This document shows positions 33,282 to 41,574 of a DNA stretch of 64,000 nt, in pieces. A program made the position numbers and the translations under genes. The notes below the pieces were generated by a model that saw only the letters and a list, made by a program, of their open reading frames with translations, did not search any database and was not told the origin of the DNA. Source of the stretch: JABACD01 sp047639675. Its GTDB lineage: Bacteria; Planctomycetota; UBA1135; GCA-002686595. The stretch covers positions 4,654 through 68,653 of the forward strand of contig JBLIOI010000008.1 of NCBI GenBank assembly GCA_047639675.1, read 5' to 3'. Every line of letters begins with the position of its first letter. Positions within the stretch are counted from its first letter, which is position 1.

Positions 33282-33764
33282 TCAGTCGTTTGTGTGACGT
33301 TTGAAGAGCGCATCGAGGACTTCGAGAGAAGTCTCCAAGTAGCGCTCGTGGATGAAAAGATGGTCGCGACTGAAACCACAGACAGCACCGAGAGGTACGC
33401 CTCCAGCCGCGAGTGAACTTGTGACCTTGGCAAGAAAACCAACCACATCCCAACTCATGGGTGCGCGAAAACGAATCCAAATGAGATCCGCCTCGACCTG
33501 CGATTGTGGATGACGAGCGAGCAAGGCCTCGAGGCCTTCCTCGGGCAAGAGCACGCTGGTCTCTCCGCCCTCGCGAATCAACTGGCCGGGGCCCTCTCCG
33601 ATGGATTCCAGGTCCGCTTGCGCCGGAGCCTCCTCGAAGCCAACCAGCGCAAACTTGCCAGCTTCGACCTCGTAGCTCATGCACTCAAAGGCCTGGCTCA
33701 AATTCGTGGCCGCGCTTTGCTGGCTGCTAGACGTATTTTCGGGCTTGTATTCGGGTTCCACCAT
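33282..33764 (-). CDS. ACT-domain protein
   Basis: 160 residues, no signal peptide. The second half resembles the small ACT_7-type proteins: WIRFRAPMSWDVVGFLAKVTSSLAAGGVPLGAVCGFSRDHLFI split over the beta-alpha-beta-beta-alpha-beta pattern. Such domains bind amino acids or other small ligands and often act as allosteric sensors. The N-terminal ~25 residues are polar and probably disordered. Located just upstream of the acyl-CoA dehydrogenase on the same strand, divergent from 33845. The ligand is unknown. Confidence 0.7.
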   Translation of the reverse strand: MVEPEYKPENTSSSQQSAATNLSQAFECMSYEVEAGKFALVGFEEAPAQADLESIGEGPGQLIREGGETSVLLPEEGLEALLARHPQSQVEADLIWIRFRAPMSWDVVGFLAKVTSSLAAGGVPLGAVCGFSRDHLFIHERYLETSLEVLDALFKRHTND

Positions 33765-33844
33765 AGGAGACGCAGAATAGCGCGAAGTTGGCCGCGAACT
33801 GCGTCGATATTGCTGGTGGCTTCCAAGCTCACCCTAAATTCCCG

Positions 33845-34471
33845 ATGAAAGCTCCTCTAATTGCTGTTTGCGGCCTGGCTCTCGCCGGGAGCGCCTATTT
33901 CCTTTTCTCTGGCCCTAGTAGCAACGGATCCGAGGAACCTCGCTCGACCCAGGACTTGAAGCCTGAATTGAGAGTTCCCGAGGGCAGCTCACGCCAGGTA
34001 CTCGATTCGACCCTCGCGCATCACTCGGAAGAGCGTGTGGAGCTCGAGACAGAAGGATCCTCGGAGCCCGCGGTACTACCGACGAACATCACATCGAACC
34101 GCCCGAGCCCCAAGGAGCTCGAAGCGATTCGCGCGGAGAACATTGCCAAGCGCGAGATCGCAGTTGGAAAGCAGATTCGCGAACGCTCCGTGCGGATTGC
34201 CGACGAGATTGGACTTGGCACCGACGCGCACAAGAAGATCGCAGAGGTCTACCTTGCGGGACGGGCGCGCCTCGCTTCCTTTCAGGCCGAGTTCGCCGAG
34301 GGGCTGCCTACGCGAACGGCACGCACTCTATTGCGCGACAACATTGAAGGCATGAAGGATTGGCACCGCGAGGAGTTCTCCAAGCTCTTCGGATCGAGAG
34401 CAGCAAAGGCAATCGAAGAGTTCCGAGATGTAAGCGCGCCGGATGCGGCGGGCTTGAAGCGCACGGACTAG
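33845..34471 (+). CDS. Membrane-anchored helical protein of unknown function
   Basis: 208 residues. N-terminal membrane segment MKAPLIAVCGLALAGSAYFL, then a polar linker and a highly charged helical region (KELEAIRAENIAKREIAV; KDWHREEFSKLFG) that could form coiled coil. No recognised family. I start at the ATG at 33845 because the frame's earlier TTG (33788) would bury the signal anchor. Divergent from the ACT-domain gene and followed by a small convergent gene. It resembles periplasmic helical proteins of the Spy type only in general character; that is not a family call. Confidence 0.7.
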   Translation: MKAPLIAVCGLALAGSAYFLFSGPSSNGSEEPRSTQDLKPELRVPEGSSRQVLDSTLAHHSEERVELETEGSSEPAVLPTNITSNRPSPKELEAIRAENIAKREIAVGKQIRERSVRIADEIGLGTDAHKKIAEVYLAGRARLASFQAEFAEGLPTRTARTLLRDNIEGMKDWHREEFSKLFGSRAAKAIEEFRDVSAPDAAGLKRTD

Positions 34472-34477
34472 CCGCCG

Positions 34478-34675
34478 TTAGCCATGCACGTCAACGTGCA
34501 TTCCAATGCCAGAGGCGTTGCCGCCCTTGGGACGATTCGTCTGAATCACGGCAGCACCTTCCAATAGCTTCATGGCCGCCTCGCCCTGAAGCTTGGCGTC
34601 GTTCATCTGCATCTTTAGAACGGAAGTCCCAAAGCTGCGTACCTGGCTTCCGCTGTTACCTTGGATTGCACTCAT
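34478..34675 (-). CDS. Small YjfB-like protein
   Basis: 65 residues from the ATG at 34675, preceded by a GAAGGGCG ribosome-site-like stretch. The middle (VRSFGTSVLKMQMNDAKLQG) and the end (GIGMHVDVHG) resemble the YjfB family of short putative motility proteins, which read roughly VGxxVLKxxxDxxKxQG...LLE...G.NVDV. It fills an otherwise empty 350-base gap on the strand opposite its neighbours, which supports it as a real gene. The family assignment is by eye and tentative; no flagellar gene is in the window. Confidence 0.5.
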   Translation of the reverse strand: MSAIQGNSGSQVRSFGTSVLKMQMNDAKLQGEAAMKLLEGAAVIQTNRPKGGNASGIGMHVDVHG

Positions 34676-34819
34676 GGAACGCCCTTCGACCGCTTGATGT
34701 GTGTCAATCCAACGGAACCGGGATTTATGTTCCCCTCCGCAGCTCAGAGCCATTCAGACACGGTATGGCGAGCCCGTACGCGCGATCTGGTCGCCAATCC
34801 TGTAATCTCCAGGACAGCG

Positions 34820-36601
34820 ATGAACAGAATCAGAATGATCTTTGTGGGGGCAGCATGCCTCCTACTGCTCGCAGCAGGCTGGCAGCTGATGGACGGAGGT
34901 GCGCAGGATCGGACCGCAGCAACGCCCAGTGCTTCCGGCCCGGTCGATGGAATGGAAGATCCGGAAGGTCTCCTTCTTCCAGCAGCACAGGTTGAACAGG
35001 CACCAAGCGTTCAACCCGTTCATCTCCCGGAAGCGGAGGCTGTCAGCGAACGCGAGGTACTTCAAACGGCTGACGCCAAGGCCAAAGCCAAGGTTCTGCA
35101 CGGCACGATCAGCTTCTTCGACCCTGATGGAGTTCCGCAAGCGGCACCGACGGGCATGCTGGGTATGCGCGTGTTCCGCAATGGCTCGGGCAGCCTTTTC
35201 AAGACCCGAATCGAGTCTGGCATATGGAGCCTAACTCTCGATCACCCGGAGGAGATCGCAGAGCTTTGGATCAACAACATTGCTGTCCCCGCCCAAGTAC
35301 GCGAGATCACCTATCCGGTGGGGCGCTTCGAACTTCCGAGCGACATGCGCCTGGCGATCACAGCCACGGTTCCGCCGCAAGCCGTGCTGCGTGTGACAGA
35401 TCTGACCCATAGTCATGAGTTGGATGATCTTGTTCTTCTGGCAAGATTAGGGGGATTAAACCATCCAGGCAGTGACCACGAGTCCCGCGTACTTGCACGC
35501 AACTTGTCCTCTCCGATCAACGTGCGGGATGTTCTCCCCTCCAGCGCGACGAGCTACAGTCAGCTCTTCGTTGGAGGCAGTGGCTACACGTGGGCTGCGG
35601 TCCGCATCGTGCGGACAATTGGTGGTCTACAGGAAATCCAGTTGCAGCGGGCAGGCTCACTGGAGGTCTTCCTGAGCGGAGATGAGGCCGTAGAGGATCT
35701 CGAACTACAGTTGTTCTCACTACCTGATGAGGAGCAACAAGCAGCCCAGGTAGCCGCCAAGCGTGCTCTTCTTCTTAGCTTAGGAACCGGCGATAGGTCA
35801 AGGATCTCCGCCACGCCGGCAATGACTCACGTCAGATCCTTCTCCGAGATGCTCGACGGACGCCGCAGCATACGAATCGACGGCCTGGCTCCAGGCAGAT
35901 TCGAAGCGCGTATTGAATCGGGACCTTCCCGGGACCGACAGATCTTGGGCAGCACAGAGATCGAAGTCCGTGTCGGATCGCTAACACGAAAGGCGATCAA
36001 TGTAGAAGTACCACCTCCGGCAGAGTTCGCGATGATCAGTGGGCGCTTGATCCTGGCGGACGAATGGAATGTCAAGAACGTGAGGGTCAATGCTCGACCT
36101 CTAGATCAACGCCTTGTTGAATCGAGGAATCGGTACGCGGCGACCATCGCCCCCTTGTGGACCTCCGCGCGTCCTGGTTGCACCGAGTACACGCTCCAGT
36201 TCGACAGGCTGCAAGTTGGCTTCTATGAGATCCAACTCTCCTACCCGCACTTTGCAATCACGATTGAAGTTCTCCACGGAGGCTCAAGCGAGTTGATCTT
36301 GGACGTTCCCCCGCCGAAAGTACTGAGCGTAGATGTGATCGACGCGCTGACCGGCGAGAGGATTAAGAAGCCCAATTTGTCCTGGAGAGTTCCAGGCTGG
36401 GGGTCGCAAGAGTACGTGCCAATGCTTCATCCAGACCTCTCCACGGGATCCTTCGTCCTGCGCACGGCGTACACCAGTGGCGAGTTGCTCTCCTCTTCCA
36501 GCGAGTATCAAATGAAGCGGGTCGTGATTGACCTGCCCCCGGGCGACACGCAATACACGCTGAAGTTGACGCCTAAGACGGCTGCGGAGGGTGACGAGTG
36601 A
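34820..36601 (+). CDS. Large extracytoplasmic protein of unknown function (tandem paralogue 1)
   Basis: 593 residues from the ATG at 34820, chosen for its AGGA ribosome site six bases upstream and because a membrane anchor follows at once (FVGAACLLLLAAGW). The remainder is beta-rich and extracytoplasmic, with Ig-like / carboxypeptidase-regulatory-like units (GSLEVFLSGDEAVEDLEL; GLAPGRFEARIESG). It shares a block with the next gene: LNHPGSDHE...LARNLSSPINVRDVL matches KHPGSDYE...IARGLTSPIDLRAVL, plus YTWAAVR / YTWVLFD and AGSLEVF / AGSLELF. The two are tandem duplicates. The stop overlaps the next start (GTGA), so they are coupled. Function not recognised. Confidence 0.7.
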   Translation: MNRIRMIFVGAACLLLLAAGWQLMDGGAQDRTAATPSASGPVDGMEDPEGLLLPAAQVEQAPSVQPVHLPEAEAVSEREVLQTADAKAKAKVLHGTISFFDPDGVPQAAPTGMLGMRVFRNGSGSLFKTRIESGIWSLTLDHPEEIAELWINNIAVPAQVREITYPVGRFELPSDMRLAITATVPPQAVLRVTDLTHSHELDDLVLLARLGGLNHPGSDHESRVLARNLSSPINVRDVLPSSATSYSQLFVGGSGYTWAAVRIVRTIGGLQEIQLQRAGSLEVFLSGDEAVEDLELQLFSLPDEEQQAAQVAAKRALLLSLGTGDRSRISATPAMTHVRSFSEMLDGRRSIRIDGLAPGRFEARIESGPSRDRQILGSTEIEVRVGSLTRKAINVEVPPPAEFAMISGRLILADEWNVKNVRVNARPLDQRLVESRNRYAATIAPLWTSARPGCTEYTLQFDRLQVGFYEIQLSYPHFAITIEVLHGGSSELILDVPPPKVLSVDVIDALTGERIKKPNLSWRVPGWGSQEYVPMLHPDLSTGSFVLRTAYTSGELLSSSSEYQMKRVVIDLPPGDTQYTLKLTPKTAAEGDE

Positions 36602-38304
36602 ACGGCTCGAAAGTTGTGCTGGCTGTGTTGGCGAGCGTATTGCTGCTGTTCATGAGTGGGCTGCTGTTCACGGGTGATGCGGAGGAGCTCGAAGCTGCGC
36701 GGATTGGTGCAAATGATGACGCAGCCACGCCAGCGCGTGATTTACAACTTCCGACAGCGGAACCAAACTCGCCTGCAGTCCGCATGGAACCCGCGCCCCA
36801 AGAAGTTCCGGAGCCTGTGCAATCGGATCCCCCTACTACTGTCGCGGCCAGACCAGTTACCAGGGTCCCTGCCAGATCTGCGGCGAGATCGAAGACGGAC
36901 GGGATCTTCTTAGAAGTCATCGATGCGACGGACGCAAGCGAGTTACGCAACCTGGTGATTGTGAATGCGAGTCAAAGATCGACTGGCTATTGGGGAACAA
37001 AACACCCCGGCAGCGACTACGAGAAGGCTGTGATCGCTCGCGGTCTGACTTCCCCCATCGATCTGCGAGCTGTACTTGAGGACGCACAAAAACTCCATGT
37101 GGCAAAGATCTTTATCGGCCAAGCCGATTACACCTGGGTTCTCTTCGACTTTGGCAAATCCATGGTCGGCGGGCACAGGGTGGTACTCGAACCGGCTGGC
37201 TCGCTGGAACTCTTCGTCACGGGAACGCTCCCCCCGGAAGATGCCTTGTTGTCGTTGGCCCATGATGCTTCGGCCCGTTGGGGCTTCCTGAGGGAACCAC
37301 TCGGAACCCGAGACCGAGTGCTCTTGGAAGGCCTCGCCCCGGGAACGTACGAAGCCTCGATACGCCTGGGACTCGGGGCGGTCAAGCCAACAGCCCTGGC
37401 CAAAGTTCAATTCGATGTGAGCAAGTGGACGCGCACTCAAACGACGCTGCTCTTGGTATCGACACCGGAAGCGGAATACGCATCAGCCAGCGGAGAACTG
37501 TTCCTTTCTGAGCAATGGGAAGTCACCGTTCCTACAGTCACACTAAAGCTCATCAGCGATGCACAGTCGGATTCTGGCACGAGTAGCGCCGTCAAGGCCA
37601 CCCGCAATCCCCAAGCAGACAAGGCAGGATCCCTTGCCTTCTCTTTCTCGTTTGAGCGGGTTCAAGTCGGACGTCATGAACTCGGACTCTCCGAACCAAT
37701 CTTTTTCACGAAGGTTGAGATCCCTCCAACGGGTCGATCAGATCTACGGCTAGAAATTCCGCATCCATCCTCATTGACTGTGGAACTCATAGACTCAATC
37801 ACACGTCAGAGGATCTCTTCGGAAAGCATCTATTGGGGACCGTCGCTCAATAATCCGGAAAGTGCGCACGTCCTCCGAGTCGCTACGCTTGATCCGAAAA
37901 CCAGCCTTCACTTGATTCGGACTCCTTACACGCGAGTCGCCCTATATGTCTTCGACGGAAGCTATGGCACCGCCTTTAAAACGATCGATATTGCAGGGGG
38001 CATCACCCACTACACGATGGAGTTGGTGCCTACGATGGGCATCAGTATTACCATGCTCGATGGGGAGGTCCCCGTGCCCTTCCTCGATGCTACGAGCCTG
38101 AATCCTAGAGCGGCGAGTGGCACCTCTGGTGAGGTCACCATCGGAGGCGTAAATCGGTACAAGAAGGACTTCAAGGTCACCTCAGCAGGCACCTACGTCT
38201 TCGACATTGCAACGCCTCCGGGGTACGAGAGCATCGGCACGATAGAAGTCGAGGTCACCAAGGGCCGCACCAGCGAGCATCGGATCCAGCTTGAGCGTCT
38301 GTAA
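36598..38304 (+). CDS. Large extracytoplasmic protein of unknown function (tandem paralogue 2)
   Basis: 568 residues. The start is GTG overlapping the previous stop, with GGAGG seven bases upstream. N-terminal membrane anchor (VVLAVLASVLLLFMSGLLF), a Pro/Ala/Arg-rich linker to about residue 100, then beta-rich repeats. Paralogue of the upstream gene by the shared HPGSD block, the RAxLE/RDVL segment and GSLELFVTG. C-terminal repeats have the GxYxFxI form of carboxypeptidase-regulatory-like domains (TYVFDIATPPGYESIG). Function not recognised; probably a surface or periplasmic structural or adhesion protein. Confidence 0.7.
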   Translation: MNGSKVVLAVLASVLLLFMSGLLFTGDAEELEAARIGANDDAATPARDLQLPTAEPNSPAVRMEPAPQEVPEPVQSDPPTTVAARPVTRVPARSAARSKTDGIFLEVIDATDASELRNLVIVNASQRSTGYWGTKHPGSDYEKAVIARGLTSPIDLRAVLEDAQKLHVAKIFIGQADYTWVLFDFGKSMVGGHRVVLEPAGSLELFVTGTLPPEDALLSLAHDASARWGFLREPLGTRDRVLLEGLAPGTYEASIRLGLGAVKPTALAKVQFDVSKWTRTQTTLLLVSTPEAEYASASGELFLSEQWEVTVPTVTLKLISDAQSDSGTSSAVKATRNPQADKAGSLAFSFSFERVQVGRHELGLSEPIFFTKVEIPPTGRSDLRLEIPHPSSLTVELIDSITRQRISSESIYWGPSLNNPESAHVLRVATLDPKTSLHLIRTPYTRVALYVFDGSYGTAFKTIDIAGGITHYTMELVPTMGISITMLDGEVPVPFLDATSLNPRAASGTSGEVTIGGVNRYKKDFKVTSAGTYVFDIATPPGYESIGTIEVEVTKGRTSEHRIQLERL

Positions 38305-38404
38305 GGGGGGCGCCCAGGCACCACAACTTCGGTTGAATCGAGTAACCTGTAGCATCTGCCCCCCTAGCTATTGCAACTTCTGCCCTCCCTAGCAAACAGC
38401 TCCG

Positions 38405-40285
38405 ATGTTCCAAGTTATAGCCGCTTCCCTGCCCTTCGTACTCCTGTCCCCCCTAGCCGCGGCCCAGGGACTTTTACCTCGTGAGCCCCTGCGCGTTGAC
38501 CAAGTCACTGCAGCAGAGCCGCAGGTTCGGCCGGAGGTCGCGGGTCAGCGTCGTTTGATCGTCAAATTCGTGGACTCGGCGCTGGTGCGGGCGGACATTG
38601 ACGGGGCACTAGATTCGCTCTCCGGAGAGTCGCTTGCCTCGGTTCAGGCATTGGCTACCACGCTCGGAACGGAGCTGCGCTTTCGCGCACTGCTTTCGAC
38701 TAGCGCCGCCGACTTGACCGCTCTTGAGCAGCGCGCCGCCGCACGCTCCGGGCGTGCGCAGCCGGACTTGGCGGGCATGTTGATTGTCGAGTTGGGATCT
38801 GTTCATTCGCAGGAACTCGAACGCGTCGGACAAGCGCTCAACGACTTGGCCATCACTGAGTGGGCTTGGATTGAGAGCCTCGACAACGCCCCCCCCGGCG
38901 ACATCGCACCAACAACTCCAAATCTCGAAGCGCAACAGAGCTGGCGCGGACCCAATCCCGGCATCGATGTCGACTACGCCTGGAGCGTCGGAGCTCGCGG
39001 CCAAAACGTACGACTCTCTGACTGCGAGTATGGGTGGGATCCGGATCACGAAGACATGAATGACGTCAGCTTGAACTTGGAGCCGGGACAGACCATCTCC
39101 GGATTCGTCTTCTCAAACGGTTGGGATGACCACGGGACCGCCGCTCTCGGCGAAGTGGCTGCGCAAGACAATGGCTACGGTTGTAGCGGAATCGCACCGC
39201 TTGCTGATTTCTACACCTTTCCCGAGAACAGTGTGGAGGAGGGCTCGCGCCGACTGAGCGCCATCACGAACGCGATTGCGGGTTCCAGTGAGGGCGACGT
39301 GGTCCTCTTGGAAATGCAGGCGAGTGGAGCTGGCGGTGGCTACGGGCCCGCCGAGCTGAGTTCTGCGGTCTGGACCGTTTGCAAAGCGGGTAGCGATGCT
39401 GGCGTGATCATCGTTGGCGCAGCGGGCAACGGAAACCAGAATCTCGATTCAAGCGCCTACAACACCTATAACTCTTGGGGCGACAGCGGCGCGATCATCG
39501 TCGGTGCGGGTTCCTCGAACTCGAGTCACTCAAAGCTCTCCTTCAGTACTTACGGTGCACGGGTCAATGTCCAAGGTTGGGGTGGATCAGTCTTCACCCT
39601 CGGCTATGGCGGCTTCAACGTTTATGGCGGTGATGATCATCAGAGCTACACCGGCAGCTTCAATGGAACGAGTTCGGCGTCACCTTTTGTCGCGGGCTCC
39701 TGCGTTGCCATCCAAAGTTTCCTAAAGGCTCAGGGATCCCAGATTTTGTCACCGGCAGGAATGCGGGACCTCCTGGTTAGCACCGGCGTGGCGCAGGGCA
39801 GCGGAGGTCACATCGGACCGTTCCCTGACTTGCGAGCCGCGATTGAAAATGTCGACCCATGCCCTGCACCGCAAAACTACTGCACGACGAGTCCGAACTC
39901 CGCGGGTAGTGGCAGCTTGATCACGTGGAACGGGAGTACAAGCTTGAGCGCAAACGACGCGAAGGTTTCGGTGCTCGGCGCTCCCGCAAATGTCTTTGGC
40001 TTGTTCTTCTTCGGCGCAGGTGAGACCGCAACTCCCCTGGGTAACGGACAGCTCTGCGTTGCAGCTGGCAGCTCGGGAACCTTCCGCATGCCGCCCGCGG
40101 CCCTGACAGGTTCGGTTGGGTACATCGAAAGAAACGTCGAGTTTGATCAAGCGCCGCTGAACAGCGGCGCTGGTCAGGCCGTCGCGGGCCAGACCCGTCG
40201 CTGGCAATTTTGGTATCGCGATTCTGCCGCAGGTGGTGCGGGATTTAATTTCTCGGACGCCTTGCGCGTGACCTACTGCCCCTAG
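38405..40285 (+). CDS. Secreted subtilisin-like serine peptidase with C-terminal sorting-type domain
   Basis: 626 residues with signal peptide 1-21. A pro-region (~25-180) precedes the S8 catalytic domain: Asp206 in RLSDCEYG, His243 in WDDHGTAAL and Ser423 in NGTSSASPF, all intact. Residues ~490-626 form a separate domain starting YCTTSPNSAGSG and ending with FWYRDSAAGGAG, NFSDALRVTYCP. I recall this kind of C-terminal domain on many unrelated secreted planctomycete proteins, which suggests a targeting or anchoring role (not proven). It stands after the tandem paralogues with a 100-base gap; no clear terminator between. Confidence 0.9.
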   Translation: MFQVIAASLPFVLLSPLAAAQGLLPREPLRVDQVTAAEPQVRPEVAGQRRLIVKFVDSALVRADIDGALDSLSGESLASVQALATTLGTELRFRALLSTSAADLTALEQRAAARSGRAQPDLAGMLIVELGSVHSQELERVGQALNDLAITEWAWIESLDNAPPGDIAPTTPNLEAQQSWRGPNPGIDVDYAWSVGARGQNVRLSDCEYGWDPDHEDMNDVSLNLEPGQTISGFVFSNGWDDHGTAALGEVAAQDNGYGCSGIAPLADFYTFPENSVEEGSRRLSAITNAIAGSSEGDVVLLEMQASGAGGGYGPAELSSAVWTVCKAGSDAGVIIVGAAGNGNQNLDSSAYNTYNSWGDSGAIIVGAGSSNSSHSKLSFSTYGARVNVQGWGGSVFTLGYGGFNVYGGDDHQSYTGSFNGTSSASPFVAGSCVAIQSFLKAQGSQILSPAGMRDLLVSTGVAQGSGGHIGPFPDLRAAIENVDPCPAPQNYCTTSPNSAGSGSLITWNGSTSLSANDAKVSVLGAPANVFGLFFFGAGETATPLGNGQLCVAAGSSGTFRMPPAALTGSVGYIERNVEFDQAPLNSGAGQAVAGQTRRWQFWYRDSAAGGAGFNFSDALRVTYCP

Positions 40286-40288
40286 GCA

Positions 40289-41524
40289 TTGAGACACGAA
40301 GAAGGCAGTGCAGCGCGCCGCGTCGCGGTCGTCGGCGGCGGGCCTGCGGGCTTGCGCGCCGCGGAAGTCGCCGTGCGCGGCGGTGCGCAGGTAACGCTAT
40401 TTGAAGCTCAGCGTAGCGTTGGGCGCAAGTTCCTGATCGCGGGCAAGAGTGGCTTGAATTTGACCAATGGCGAGGAATTTGAACCCTTCCTCGCCCGCTA
40501 CTCTGGTTGCGATTTGCCCACGAGCGATTGGCGCACCTGGCTCAGCGAATTCGACAACGAAGCTCTGCGGGCTTGGGCTGCGGGATTGGGCATAGAGACC
40601 TTTGTCGCGAAGAGCGGCAAGGTGCTCCCAAATCCCGTCAATGGCCGAATGCGAAGCACGCCGTTATTACGACGCTGGCTTGAACGCTTGCGTGAATTGG
40701 GTGTCGCGTTCAAAACCAGTCATCGTTGGATCGGCTTCGGCGAGAGTGACCAGCTTCTGTTCGAGCATCAGGGAATGCGTGTCATCCACGAATGCGATGC
40801 GACCATCCTCGCCTTGGGTGGCGCTTCGTGGCCCAAGACAGGATCGGACGGCGCATGGACTTCGATCTTGGCGGCCAAGGGTATTCACATTGAGAGTTTG
40901 CGCGCTTCAAACTGTGGGTGGGAAATTGAATGGCCCGCTGAGCTTCTTAGAGAAGCGGAAGGGCTCCCGCTAAAGAACTTGGAGCTTCACGCAAAGGGAG
41001 TTTCCCGGCGCGGTGAATTGGTCATCACCCGCTACGGACTTGAAGGCGGTCCAATCTACCGCTTAGGGCCAGCTCTACGCGCGATGGCGAAACCAGAGCT
41101 TGTCCTGGATTTCAAGCCGGAGCTGACAAGCGATGAATTGCAGAAGCGCATGGGCCAAGTCACCCGTAACTTTGTTCGTGAGGCGCGGCGCCGATTAAAC
41201 TTGGACCCTGGAACCTGCGCCTTGTTGAAGTACCTACCCGATCGCGGGCCTTGGCGTTCCTCTGAACAACTCGTCCATGAGATCAAGAACTGCCACATCA
41301 AGCTCAGCGGACCGAGACCGATCGCTGAGGCGATTTCCACGGCTGGGGGCGTCAGTTGGAGCGAACTCGATTCGAACCTAATGCTCAAGCAACTCCCCGG
41401 AGTCTATGTCGCGGGCGAGATGATCGACTGGGATGCTCCGACCGGCGGGTATCTACTGCAGGCTTGCTTTGCGACTGGATCGCGCGCCGGGAACCTATCG
41501 AGCGGCGATACTGCGCCCGGCTAA
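40289..41524 (+). CDS. HI0933/BaiN-type flavoprotein (TIGR03862-like)
   Basis: FAD-dependent oxidoreductase of the HI0933 family, physiological substrate unknown. 411 residues. N-terminal dinucleotide site VAVVGGGPAGLRAAE, then the family signature GRKFLIAGKSGLNLTN; C-terminal GVYVAGEMIDWDAPTGGYLLQACFATG closes the FAD site. The only plausible start is TTG at 40289, four bases after the peptidase stop, because no ATG or GTG precedes the FAD motif in frame. The gap to the sulfatase start is 50 bases. Cytoplasmic. Confidence 0.88.
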   Translation: MRHEEGSAARRVAVVGGGPAGLRAAEVAVRGGAQVTLFEAQRSVGRKFLIAGKSGLNLTNGEEFEPFLARYSGCDLPTSDWRTWLSEFDNEALRAWAAGLGIETFVAKSGKVLPNPVNGRMRSTPLLRRWLERLRELGVAFKTSHRWIGFGESDQLLFEHQGMRVIHECDATILALGGASWPKTGSDGAWTSILAAKGIHIESLRASNCGWEIEWPAELLREAEGLPLKNLELHAKGVSRRGELVITRYGLEGGPIYRLGPALRAMAKPELVLDFKPELTSDELQKRMGQVTRNFVREARRRLNLDPGTCALLKYLPDRGPWRSSEQLVHEIKNCHIKLSGPRPIAEAISTAGGVSWSELDSNLMLKQLPGVYVAGEMIDWDAPTGGYLLQACFATGSRAGNLSSGDTAPG

Positions 41525-41574
41525 GTCGCGCTTTTTCGCCGGGCTCCGTATCGCCGTTTGCTAGGCTCCCCCGC

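Noticed and set aside
39749..40297. 182-codon minus-strand frame opposite the subtilase C-terminus
   Set aside because: Shadow of a well-supported gene; no family features and no ribosome site.
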